Positions 7,826 to 15,537 of a stretch of 39,362 nt of DNA are shown one piece after another. The first letter of the stretch is position 1; each line of letters begins with the position of its first letter. Source of the DNA: Roseburia sp. GTDB taxonomy: Bacteria > Bacillota > Clostridia > Oscillospirales > Ruminococcaceae. A program made the position numbers and the translations under genes. The notes beneath the pieces are model-generated. The model was given only the letters and a program-made list of their open reading frames with translations, ran no database searches and was not told the origin of the DNA. The DNA lies in contig JAMPCH010000023.1 of the NCBI GenBank assembly GCA_023666265.1, positions 1-39,362 on the forward strand, written 5' to 3'.

Positions 7826-8564
7826 CGTCGTTTTTCCTTCCTCCGTCGGGGAAGCCCCAACCGTTGACCCCGCTTCGCCGTAACGCGCCGAAAAGGCGGA
7901 GCTTAAAGCCCTTATCCTCCCGCTCCTTCTCCGCGAGCCAGCGCTTCGTCTCCTCGCGGACGGTCGTTTTATCGGCGGGGCATTTCGACTTCACGACCTC
8001 AAAGCCGTTTCGCCGACAACAAGCCGCGACCTCGCGCTCCGGGGCGAAGACGAGCGGGCGGATCATCGTGAGATCCTTTCGCGTGAGATAGGTCTTGGGC
8101 GCGAAGCAGCCGATCCGCCCCTCACGAAAAAGATTCATGATGAATGTCTCGACCACGTCGTCGAAGTGATGACCGAGCGCGATCTTGTTACAGCCGCTCG
8201 CCTTCGCCGCGTCGTGGAGCGCCCCGCGCCGTAGCTTGGCGCAAAGGGAACAGGGGTTCGGCTCTTTCCGAACGTCAAAGACGATCGGTCCGATGTCGCT
8301 CCGAACGAGGACATACTCGACCCCGAGCCGCTCACAAAGCGCCCCGACCGCGCCGTAATCCCCCGGGACGCCGCCAAAGCCGGGGTCGATCGTCACCGCG
8401 ACCAGCTCAAAGGGATGCTCGGCGAAGCGGCGATAGCCCGCGAGGGCGGAGAGTAAGACGAGACTGTCCTTCCCGCCCGAGACCCCGACCGCGATCCGAT
8501 CCCCGTCCGCGAGGAGCTGAAATTCCCGACACGCCTTACGGACGTACCCCATCATTTTTTGCAT
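7809..8564 (-). CDS. TtcA-type PP-loop ATPase, tRNA 2-thiocytidine synthesis family
   Basis: A 251-aa cytoplasmic protein of the TtcA/TtuA PP-loop family, which adenylates a tRNA base and replaces oxygen by sulfur. The PP loop SGGKDS is near residue 31, a CSLC pair lies mid-chain and the GHHFDD motif follows. CSLC plus a later Cys (SKCPAD) could hold an iron-sulfur cluster as in TtcA. I chose ATG 8564 (MQKMMGYV), which has GAAGGGAAG seven bases upstream, over an in-frame GTG at 8597 without a ribosome site. It lies about 40 bases after nadC and overlaps the LRR gene by 17 bases. The precise tRNA target cannot be told from sequence alone. Confidence 0.82.
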   Translation of the reverse strand: MQKMMGYVRKACREFQLLADGDRIAVGVSGGKDSLVLLSALAGYRRFAEHPFELVAVTIDPGFGGVPGDYGAVGALCERLGVEYVLVRSDIGPIVFDVRKEPNPCSLCAKLRRGALHDAAKASGCNKIALGHHFDDVVETFIMNLFREGRIGCFAPKTYLTRKDLTMIRPLVFAPEREVAACCRRNGFEVVKSKCPADKTTVREETKRWLAEKEREDKGFKLRLFGALRRSGVNGWGFPDGGRKNDDEKNS

Positions 8565-8601
8565 ATACGATCTTCCCTTCTTTTGGGAAAGGCTCACGGG
8601 A

Positions 8602-9444
8602 TCAAACCTTTCCCCACTTCATGGAAATATCAAAAGCCGTCACGCTGTGGGTGAGCGCCCCGAGACTGATAATATCCACGCCCGTCTCGGCAACGGCGCG
8701 GATATTGTCGAGGGTGACGTTCCCGCTCGCCTCGAGCTTCGCGCGACCGTTCGTGAGCGCGACCGCTTTTTTCATCTCCTCACAGCTCATATTGTCGAGC
8801 ATGATCACGTCCGCGCCGACGGCGAGCGCCTCCTCGAGCTCGGCGAAATCCCGCGTCTCGACCTCGATCTTTAACATATGCCCCGCCTTTTCGCGAAGGG
8901 CGCTCACCGCCGCCGTGATCCCACCGTAAGCGTCGATATGGTTATCCTTTAACATCGCCGCGTCCGAGAGGTTATAGCGGTGATTTTTTCCCCCGCCCAT
9001 AAGGACGGCGTATTTCTGGAGCGGGCGTAAGCCCGGGAGCGTTTTCCGCGTGTCACAGACGGAGGCTCTCGTCCCCTCGACGAGCTTTACACAGCGGCTC
9101 GTATAGGTCGCGATCCCGCTCATATGCTGGATCAAGTTGAGCGCCGTCCGCTCGCCCTTTAAAAGGGCGGCGGTCTTCCCGTAAAGGGTCGCGATCACGT
9201 CCCCCTTTTTGACCGCGTCGCCGTCCTTAAAGCGCCGCTCCGCCTTTACGTCGCCGTCGAGAAGCTCGAACACGCGGAGCGCGACGTTAAGCCCCGCGAG
9301 AACGCCGTCCGCCTTCGCGAGGAGGTACGCGTCCGACTCGTCGCCCTCGTCGATCAAAAGGTCGGTCGTACTGTCGAGATAGTTGATGTCCTCGGCGAGC
9401 GCGGTCTTGATCAGATCGTCGATATAAAACGGAAGTAACTGCAT
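8602..9444 (-). CDS. nadC: Nicotinate-nucleotide pyrophosphorylase (quinolinate phosphoribosyltransferase)
   Basis: A 280-aa enzyme converting quinolinate and PRPP to nicotinate mononucleotide in de novo NAD synthesis. Family hallmarks are present: DTRKTLPGLRPLQKYA, then GGGKNHRYNLSDAAMLKDNH, with the quinolinate-binding Arg/His/Lys set, and the barrel strands IEVETR, MLDNMS, EASGNV and ISLGALTHS. The length is standard and the C-terminus is intact. RBS AAAGGCGG lies about six bases before ATG. It follows nadB by 115 bases on the same strand; no nadA is in the window, so quinolinate synthase must be encoded elsewhere. No NiaR or NadQ-type operator was recognised. Confidence 0.96.
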   Translation of the reverse strand: MQLLPFYIDDLIKTALAEDINYLDSTTDLLIDEGDESDAYLLAKADGVLAGLNVALRVFELLDGDVKAERRFKDGDAVKKGDVIATLYGKTAALLKGERTALNLIQHMSGIATYTSRCVKLVEGTRASVCDTRKTLPGLRPLQKYAVLMGGGKNHRYNLSDAAMLKDNHIDAYGGITAAVSALREKAGHMLKIEVETRDFAELEEALAVGADVIMLDNMSCEEMKKAVALTNGRAKLEASGNVTLDNIRAVAETGVDIISLGALTHSVTAFDISMKWGKV

Positions 9445-9559
9445 AAAATCCGCCTTTCTTTTTGTTTATTTTTGTGAACTTACCCTCGCGGGACGGGGAA
9501 AGCCCTCCCGCTTAACGATAGCCGCGCGGGTCGCGCGCCTTCCCCAAAAAGAGACCGCA

Positions 9560-11014
9560 CTAAACGATCTCGCTTAAAATGATCTCGGCGCAGGTCGCGA
9601 TCGACGTCGCCTCGACATAGTCGGGGGTCAGCTCGTAATTCGTCCGCTCGAGCGTCTCGCGGATCTCGCGGACGCGCGGGAGCGAGCGCCGCGCCTCGTC
9701 GAGGTCGGGGACGACGAAATACGCCTTTTGCATGATATGCCGGATCTCGGTACGATAGCCCGTCGGGAGAGGCTCGCCCGCCGGGTCGCGCGTCTCATGC
9801 TCGATCGCCCCGCCCGGGCGCGGCGCGGTCGTCTCGTTGATCCGCTCGGCGATGAGCCGCGAAAAGACGAGCGCCTCTAAAAGCGAATTACTCGCGAGCC
9901 GATTGATCCCGTGGACGCCCGTGTGGGCGCATTCGCCCGCGGCGTATAAGCCCTCGACCGTCGTCGCGCCGTTCCCGTTGACGGCGATCCCGCCCATGAG
10001 ATAATGCTGACAGGGATAGATCGGGATCGGCTCTTTCGTCATATCATACCCCTTCTCGAGGACGCGCGCGTAGATCATCGGGAAGCGGTTTTTGATAAAA
10101 TCCGCGTCCTTATACGATATATCGAGGAAAAATTCGTCGCTCCCGGTCGCCCGCTGTTCCTCCATCATACATTTTGAGACGACGTCGCGCGGCGCGAGCT
10201 CCTTACGCTCCGGCTCATATCTCTCCATAAACCGCTCGCGGTTCACGTTTAAGAGATAAGCCCCCTCGCCGCGTACCGCCTCGGAAATGAGGAAGCATTC
10301 GCGGTTTTTACGGTCGGCGAAGGCGGTCGGGTGAAACTGGATATAGCTTAAATGTTTGATCTTTGCGCCAAGAGAATGGGCGAAACGGATACCGTCTCCT
10401 GTCGCAATCGCCGAATTTGTCGTAAAATCATAAACTCTTCCGATCCCCCCTGTTGCAAGAATGACCGACTTTGATGTATAATAAGAATATTCCCCGCCGC
10501 GATAGACCGTGACATAAAAGTCGCCGTCCTCCTTCTCGAGCCCGACGAGGTGACTGTTCTCGAGGATCGTGACGTTCGCGAGCTTTTTAACGCTCTCGAT
10601 AAGGCTCGTGACGATCTCATAGCCGGTACTGTCCTTATGGTGGGCGATCCTGTGGCGGCTGTGACCGCCCTCGAGCGTGAGATCGATCGAGCCGTCGTCC
10701 TTACGATCAAAGGCGACCCCGTATTTGAGGAGGTTCTTAACGTCGGTCGGACCTTGTTCGACGAGGATCTTAAGATTTTCGCGGTCGTTCTTATAGCCGC
10801 CCGCGACGAGCGTGTCGCGGATATGAAGGTCAAAGCTGTCGTCCCGTTTATCCATGACCGCCGCGACGCCGCCTTGGGCGAGCGCGGAGTTACAGAGCGT
10901 GAGCTCCTTTTTGGACAGCATCAGAACCTTTAGGTTCAGGTTAAGGTTGAGCGCCGCGTAAAGCCCCGAAACGCCCGACCCGACGATCATTACGTCAAAT
11001 TGTTGAAATTTCAT
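9560..11014 (-). CDS. nadB: L-aspartate oxidase
   Basis: A 484-aa flavoprotein oxidising L-aspartate to iminoaspartate, the first step of NAD synthesis. The N-terminal dinucleotide fold VMIVGSGVSGLYAALNL, the SALAQGGVAAV loop, HRIAHHKDSTG, FHPTAF, ISEAVRGEGAYLLN and GGIAVNGNGATTVEGLYAAGE..GVHGINRLASNS are all in place. Start is ATG 11014 with GGAGG six bases upstream. The frame stays open far upstream, but only as antisense of hflX. The protein ends at IILSEIV, earlier than many NadB proteins, and lacks the usual C-terminal SRGxHxRxDxP flavin-contact motif. It is divergent from hflX with just 42 bases between the starts. Confidence 0.94.
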   Translation of the reverse strand: MKFQQFDVMIVGSGVSGLYAALNLNLNLKVLMLSKKELTLCNSALAQGGVAAVMDKRDDSFDLHIRDTLVAGGYKNDRENLKILVEQGPTDVKNLLKYGVAFDRKDDGSIDLTLEGGHSRHRIAHHKDSTGYEIVTSLIESVKKLANVTILENSHLVGLEKEDGDFYVTVYRGGEYSYYTSKSVILATGGIGRVYDFTTNSAIATGDGIRFAHSLGAKIKHLSYIQFHPTAFADRKNRECFLISEAVRGEGAYLLNVNRERFMERYEPERKELAPRDVVSKCMMEEQRATGSDEFFLDISYKDADFIKNRFPMIYARVLEKGYDMTKEPIPIYPCQHYLMGGIAVNGNGATTVEGLYAAGECAHTGVHGINRLASNSLLEALVFSRLIAERINETTAPRPGGAIEHETRDPAGEPLPTGYRTEIRHIMQKAYFVVPDLDEARRSLPRVREIRETLERTNYELTPDYVEATSIATCAEIILSEIV

Positions 11015-11056
11015 AAGAAACCTCCGAAACCGTAAAAAGAAAGGAATGAACCCCCT

Positions 11057-12322
11057 ATGACGGAAAATACCAAAAGAAAGACCCGGGACGAAGCCCCCGT
11101 AAAAACGATCATCGCCGCGCTCGATACCGGCGATTACGACGCCGAACGCTCGCTCGACGAGCTCGGCGAGCTCGCCGCGACGGCGAACGCCGCCGTCGTC
11201 GCGCGGATCGTCCAAAAACGCCCCGCCGCCGACCCCGCGACCGTCCTCGGCGAGGGGAAGATCGAGGAGATGCGCCTCCTCGCCGAGTCGCTCGACGCTC
11301 GGCTGATCGTTTTTGATACCGAGCTGACCGCGAGCGAGATACGAAATATCGAGGAGATCGTCAATATCCGCGTCATCGACCGGACGATGTTGATCCTCGA
11401 CATTTTCGCCGCCCGCGCCGTCACGAACGAGGGGAAGCTCCAGGTCGAGCTCGCCCAGCTCCGCTATCGCCTCCCGCGTCTCGCGGGGATCGGGCGGTCG
11501 CTCTCGCGGCTCGGCGGCGGGATCGGGACGCGAGGTCCCGGCGAAAAACAGCTCGAGACCGACCGCCGCCATATCCGAGGGAGGATCGGGAAGCTCGAGG
11601 AGGAGCTAAGCGAGCTGACCGCGCGGCGCGAACGCGCGCGAAAGCGGCGTAAGAAGGACGGTACGCTCGTCTGCGCGATCGTCGGCTATACGAACGCGGG
11701 GAAATCCACCCTCTTAAACCGCCTCACCGGGGCGGACGTTTACGCGGCGGATCGGCTCTTCGCGACGCTCGACCCGACGAGCCGCGCCGTCCTCCTCCCC
11801 GACGGGCGGACGCTCGTCCTCGTCGATACGGTCGGGTTTATCCGCCGCCTCCCTCACCATCTCGTCGAGGCGTTTAAGTCGACCCTCGAGGAGGCGGTGA
11901 GCGCCGATATCCTCCTCCATGTGAGCGATCTCTCCGACCCCGAGGCGGAGGAAAAAACGCGTACCGCCGAGACGCTCCTCGCCGAGCTTCAGCGAGAGAG
12001 CGGCGTCGAGCCGATCCCGACCGTCCACGCGCTCAATAAAGCCGATCTCGTCGGCTATACGATCCCCGAGGACGACACGACGATAAAGATCTCGGCAAAG
12101 ACGGGCGAGGGGTTAGACCGCCTTTTAGCCCTCCTCGCCAAGAACCTCCCCGAGAGCGCGAAGCGTATGACGCTCCGCGTCCCCTACGGCGACGCGGGCT
12201 TTACCGCGCGGCTCCGCGAGAACGGGAAGGTTTTTTCCGAGGAGTACGCCGAGGACGGGATCAGGATCGACGCGCTCGTCGAGCCGCGCCTTATCAAAAA
12301 GGCGGAGGAGTATCAAGTCTGA
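11057..12322 (+). CDS. hflX: Ribosome-associated GTPase HflX
   Basis: A 421-aa GTPase of the HflX family that splits or rescues stalled 70S ribosomes. The N-terminal nucleotide-binding domain carries the Gly-rich family loop (RLGGGIGTRGPGEKQLETDRR), followed by a coiled-coil helix pair. The G domain has G1 GYTNAGKST, G3 DTVGF, G4 NKAD and G5 ISAK. A small C-terminal domain ends the protein. RBS AAAGGA lies ~11 bases before ATG. Length and domain order are normal. It stands alone on the plus strand, and its end is 45 bases from the convergent galactokinase gene, with no clear terminator between them. Confidence 0.95.
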   Translation: MTENTKRKTRDEAPVKTIIAALDTGDYDAERSLDELGELAATANAAVVARIVQKRPAADPATVLGEGKIEEMRLLAESLDARLIVFDTELTASEIRNIEEIVNIRVIDRTMLILDIFAARAVTNEGKLQVELAQLRYRLPRLAGIGRSLSRLGGGIGTRGPGEKQLETDRRHIRGRIGKLEEELSELTARRERARKRRKKDGTLVCAIVGYTNAGKSTLLNRLTGADVYAADRLFATLDPTSRAVLLPDGRTLVLVDTVGFIRRLPHHLVEAFKSTLEEAVSADILLHVSDLSDPEAEEKTRTAETLLAELQRESGVEPIPTVHALNKADLVGYTIPEDDTTIKISAKTGEGLDRLLALLAKNLPESAKRMTLRVPYGDAGFTARLRENGKVFSEEYAEDGIRIDALVEPRLIKKAEEYQV

Positions 12323-12367
12323 ACCAAAGCCGAAAAGCGGCGATCCTGCCCTAAAAAATGAAGAAAA

Positions 12368-13645
12368 TTATTCCTCGTCCTCCGTCGGGAGCGCGACCTC
12401 ACAGCCGCCGACCGGGCGGATCTTTAAGACGTGACAGCTGTCCGTCCCAAAGACCTTCTCCATCTCCATTTTAAACTCTTTTAAAAGCTCAAAGGGGACA
12501 AACGCCTGGATCGTCCCCGCGAAGCCGCCGCCGTGAACGCGCGAGGCGCCCTTACGCTGGAGGGCGTATTCCGCGATATTGAGCCCGATCCCGAGCTCCT
12601 GGTGTTCGACGCGGGTCGGGACGAATACGTTTTGTAAGTACTTATACGACGAATTGCCGCTCTCGTTGATCGAGTCGAGGAAGGCTTTAAAGTCGTCGCG
12701 CTTGAGCGCGTTCACGAGCTTATCGACCCGCTTGTTTTCCTCAAAGAAGTGGAGCGCGCGGAGGACGGCGCGGTCACCGAAGCGGTCGCGAAGCGCGTTG
12801 ATATTGAGGATAATATCCTGTTTACAGATATGGCGGAGATCGGGGACGGAGAAATATTCCGCGATCGCCTTCATCTCGCTCGGGATCGCCGCGTACTCGG
12901 ACGTGAGGTCGGCGTGGTCGCCCTTTGTGTCGATGATACAGAGCGCGTGTCCGAAGGACTCAAAATTGACCTTGATATTCTCGATGATCGGGCTCTCGGG
13001 GTCTTTAAAGTCGATCGCGACAAAGCCGCCGACCGAGCTCGCCATCTGATCCATAAGTCCGCTCGGCTTCCCGAAATAGACGTTCTCGGCGTACTGAGCG
13101 ACCTGGGCGATCTTAACGGGGCTGACCTTACCGCCGTTATATAAATAAGAGAGGATCGTCCCGATCAAGACCTCAAAAGCCGCCGACGAGGATAGCCCCG
13201 ACCCCTTTAAAACGTTGGAGACGGTATAAGCCTTAAAGCCCCCGATCTCATAGCCCCGCGACTTAAAGCCCTTCGCCACCCCGCGTAGGAGCGCGACGGC
13301 GGTGTTTTTTTCTTCCTCGCGGATCTCGAGCTCGTCTAAGAGGATACGATCCTCGTTAAAGCCCTCCGACTTGATGACCGCGACCGGCTCGTCGAGCGGC
13401 TCGACGACCGCGACGATGTCGAGGTCGACGCTCGCCGCGAGAACCTTCCCCGAGTTATGGTCGGTGTGGTTCCCGCCGACCTCCGTCCGCCCCGGGGCGG
13501 AGAAAAGGCGGATCTTTTCGCCGTCGGAGGCGAAGTAGCTCTTATACTTCTCGATCGCGTCCCGATAACGCTTTTTTTGCCGCCCGAGCGTCTCCTCCTT
13601 ATAAAGGGTCTCGAGCGTTACATGGATCGGTTGTGGTGTCGCCAT
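12368..13645 (-). CDS. galK: Galactokinase (GHMP kinase family)
   Basis: A 425-aa cytoplasmic kinase phosphorylating galactose, or a close sugar, at C1 in the Leloir pathway. The galactokinase signature is present as APGRTEVGGNHTDHNSG, a clostridial form in which the usual GxHTDYN is GNHTDHN. The ATP loop KGSGLSSSAA and the C-terminal GASRVHGGGFAGTIQA complete the GHMP set, and SGLMDQMASSVGG carries the catalytic Asp region. No galE or galT is nearby, so the exact sugar is not proved by context. RBS AAAGGA sits nine bases before ATG. It is convergent with hflX. Confidence 0.9.
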   Translation of the reverse strand: MATPQPIHVTLETLYKEETLGRQKKRYRDAIEKYKSYFASDGEKIRLFSAPGRTEVGGNHTDHNSGKVLAASVDLDIVAVVEPLDEPVAVIKSEGFNEDRILLDELEIREEEKNTAVALLRGVAKGFKSRGYEIGGFKAYTVSNVLKGSGLSSSAAFEVLIGTILSYLYNGGKVSPVKIAQVAQYAENVYFGKPSGLMDQMASSVGGFVAIDFKDPESPIIENIKVNFESFGHALCIIDTKGDHADLTSEYAAIPSEMKAIAEYFSVPDLRHICKQDIILNINALRDRFGDRAVLRALHFFEENKRVDKLVNALKRDDFKAFLDSINESGNSSYKYLQNVFVPTRVEHQELGIGLNIAEYALQRKGASRVHGGGFAGTIQAFVPFELLKEFKMEMEKVFGTDSCHVLKIRPVGGCEVALPTEDEE

Positions 13646-13670
13646 GATGTTTTGTCCTTTCTGCTTTTAT

Positions 13671-13687
13671 TAGACCGCCGAGGTCTA
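13671..13687. other. Small inverted repeat upstream of galK
   Basis: TAGACC-GCCGA-GGTCTA, a 6-bp stem with a 5-base loop, lies about 25-40 bases before the galactokinase start, in the likely mRNA leader. It could be an operator or a leader hairpin; no clear promoter was seen beside it. Confidence 0.35.
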
Positions 13688-13756
13688 TTATGATCGCGCG
13701 TCCGCGCGGGTTTTTCCGATTATTTTTCTTTTATTTTATGTGAAGGTGTGCGCTTT

Positions 13757-13872
13757 GCGGGTCACTTTGGGTGCTTGCGTCCATGCAATGCTGTCCGCTT
13801 TGGGCTTCGGCGTCCGTGCCGAAGCTTTGGGCGGACAGCCGCCGCTTCCTGCGTCGGCTTAGGGTGACCCGC
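13757..13872. repeat. Large-hairpin repeat family B, copy 1
   Basis: A 116-bp palindromic element. The outer arms GCGGGTCAC (13757-13765) and GTGACCCGC (13864-13872) match perfectly. The core hairpin (13791-13838) has CTGTCCGC..GCTTCGGC arms around the loop GTCCGT; four bases in the middle of the stem are unpaired. A second copy with the same core and loop lies near 20676-20796. It fills the spacer between galK and rodA. The rest of the spacer, 13873-13931, shows only GC-rich sequence. Confidence 0.75.
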
Positions 13873-13931
13873 TCCCGCATCCGTGCGGAGCGGCGAGTTG
13901 TATTGCCGCACGCGTTCTCCGCGAGCGTCGG

Positions 13932-15089
13932 TCATTCCGGCTCTTCATAAAAGAGATGGTGCGCCTTTTTACGGTGGGCGTAGACGCTTAGAACCAGCCC
14001 GACCGAGGCGTAAAGCGAGATCACGGACGTTCCCCCCGCGCTCAAAAGGGGGAGCGGTATCCCGATCACGGGGAAGACCGCCAAGACCATACCGATATTG
14101 ATGACCGAGTGAAACAAAAACATCGCGAAGACCCCGAGACAGATAAACCGCCCGAGCGGGTCGCGCGCGGCGGACGCGTCGGAGAGGAGGCGAAGGCACA
14201 AGAGCGCCAAGAGGACGATCGTCGCCACACACCCGACAAAGCCGAGCGTCATACCGATATAGGCGAAGATAAAGTCGGTATCGATCTCGGAGACATAGGT
14301 ATATTGATCGCTCCCAAAGATCCCGAGACCCGTGAGCTGACCCGAGCCGAGCGCTTTTTTTCCGAGCCACTGTTGATAATAGATCCCGAGCATCTCGCTC
14401 TCCTGCATCTGTTCGTCAAAAAGCACGCGAAAGCGCTTGAGCTGGTGGGGCTGGAGGAGATAGTTCCACGCCAAGACCGCCGCGATCGGGACCGCCACCC
14501 CCGCGAGGAGGATATATTTCCACGACAGCCCCGCCGCGAAGAGCATGACCAAAAAGATAAAGAGAAAGACCATCGCCGAGCCGTCGTCGCCCTGCGCCAT
14601 AATGAGCGCGGCGGGGAAAAGCCCGTGGAGACAGAGGAGGAGCATATTGAGCGGCTCGTTGAGCCGCGCGCCGACCTTATGGAGGTGCAGCGCGAAGGTC
14701 ATGATAAAGGCGACCTTTAAAAGCTCGGAGGGCTGGAACTGAAACGACCCGATCCTAAGCCAGCCGATGTCGTCCGCGCCCTCGACCCCGATCCCGAGCG
14801 AGGTAAAGAGGAGGAGGACGGGGATCAGCGTAAGCGGCGCGTAAAGCCACCAAAGCCGCGCCAAAAAGCGGTAATCAATGGCGGCGATCACGAGCGCGGC
14901 GGCGAGCCCGAGACCCGTCGCGAGGAGCTGTGTCCGCCATTGACGCGCGGAGACATAGGCGCTGATCCCGTTCTCGTTCAGGGTATAAAGGAGAAAGACC
15001 CCGAACGCGCTCAAGACCAGACAGAGCAGCAAAAGGAGCTTATCGAGCTTTTTAAAATAATCCCATACCGCGTGGAGCGCACGTTTCAT
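13932..15089 (-). CDS. rodA: RodA/FtsW-type SEDS peptidoglycan polymerase
   Basis: A 385-aa integral membrane protein with about ten hydrophobic helices, of the SEDS family. These proteins polymerise lipid II into glycan strands together with a class B penicillin-binding protein. Hallmarks are GSFQFQPSELLK after the fourth segment, the acidic GDDGSAMVF (usually PDLGTA), a large extracellular loop before DTDFIFAYIGMTLGF, and the C-terminal GMVLAVFPVIGIPLPLLSAG. The last motif favours RodA over FtsW or SpoVE, though the symbol is inferential. RBS is weak (AAGGGA). It has its own sigma-A promoter and no neighbouring mre or pbp gene in the window. Confidence 0.88.
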   Translation of the reverse strand: MKRALHAVWDYFKKLDKLLLLLCLVLSAFGVFLLYTLNENGISAYVSARQWRTQLLATGLGLAAALVIAAIDYRFLARLWWLYAPLTLIPVLLLFTSLGIGVEGADDIGWLRIGSFQFQPSELLKVAFIMTFALHLHKVGARLNEPLNMLLLCLHGLFPAALIMAQGDDGSAMVFLFIFLVMLFAAGLSWKYILLAGVAVPIAAVLAWNYLLQPHQLKRFRVLFDEQMQESEMLGIYYQQWLGKKALGSGQLTGLGIFGSDQYTYVSEIDTDFIFAYIGMTLGFVGCVATIVLLALLCLRLLSDASAARDPLGRFICLGVFAMFLFHSVINIGMVLAVFPVIGIPLPLLSAGGTSVISLYASVGLVLSVYAHRKKAHHLFYEEPE

Positions 15090-15140
15090 AAAAATCCCTT
15101 ATCGATCAAAAAGTCCGCCGGACAAACTCGTACACTTCTT

Positions 15141-15169
15141 ATTATATACCTTTTTTTACATATTTGCAA
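15141..15169 (-). promoter_or_regulatory. Sigma-A promoter of rodA
   Basis: Minus-strand TTGCAA (15169-15164) and TATAAT (15146-15141) with 17 bases between them; transcription would start about 45 bases before the rodA ATG. Confidence 0.78.
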
Positions 15170-15217
15170 TATCCGAACGCAAATTTTTCGTTCTCCGCGA
15201 TTTTTCGTAGAAGGGTC

Positions 15218-15247
15218 TTGACAAAAAGGGGGAAAGCGTGGTATAAT
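15218..15247 (+). promoter_or_regulatory. Upstream sigma-A promoter of the polysaccharide locus
   Basis: TTGACA (15218-15223) and TATAAT (15242-15247), 18 bases apart. It lies nearly back to back with the rodA promoter and 200 bases ahead of a second promoter. The 170 bases between the two plus-strand promoters hold no convincing gene. They contain an 8-bp hairpin CGAGGCGA-TTT-TCGCCTCG at 15389-15407, without a T-run. Confidence 0.75.
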
Positions 15248-15417
15248 TTTCCCGCTAATTCCGAGAAGGAGCGCTTTTTTCAATTTTCTTCATATCCTAA
15301 AAAAATCGTTGGTAATTTTCGGAAATTTTGGCGAAATTCACGGGAAAGAGAAAAAATATCCCTTTATAATCGCGTTTTTTCGCCCTTTCGAGGCGATTTT
15401 CGCCTCGGGAGGGAGAT

Positions 15418-15446
15418 TTGACAAAAGCCCGTTCGTATGCTATAAT
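15418..15446 (+). promoter_or_regulatory. Proximal sigma-A promoter of the BY-kinase gene
   Basis: TTGACA (15418-15423), a 17-base spacer, and TATAAT (15441-15446). Transcription would start around 15453, right at the foot of a perfect hairpin. Confidence 0.85.
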
Positions 15447-15455
15447 TAAGGAAAT

Positions 15456-15481
15456 GTCGCGTTTTTCCGTAAAAACGCGAC
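15456..15481 (+). promoter_or_regulatory. 5'-end leader hairpin
   Basis: GTCGCGTTTTT-CCGT-AAAAACGCGAC is a perfect 11-bp stem with a 4-base loop at the predicted 5' end of the mRNA. A hairpin there usually protects an mRNA from 5'-end decay; this role is inferred. Confidence 0.6.
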
Positions 15482-15537
15482 CCGGACAATCGGTACAGAC
15501 AGAAGAACTTGGAACAAAAAAAGGAGTACGTTTGGGA

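Noticed and set aside
11015-11572. An in-frame 186-residue N-terminal extension of nadB
   Set aside because: It is purely antisense of hflX, has Arg/Asp/Glu/Pro-rich shadow composition, and a good ribosome site precedes the internal ATG at 11014 where the flavin-binding fold begins.
13690-13720. GC-rich CGCGCG-TC-CGCGCG followed by GGGTTTTT as a plus-strand terminator
   Set aside because: No plus-strand gene ends there; it lies upstream of the minus-strand galactokinase, so a terminator role has no client.
15418-15537. Start of the BY-kinase at the first codon of the open frame
   Set aside because: That start lies within the -35/-10 region of the proximal promoter and the leader hairpin would be coding; ATG 15538 with AAAAGGAG fits the Wzz N-terminus.
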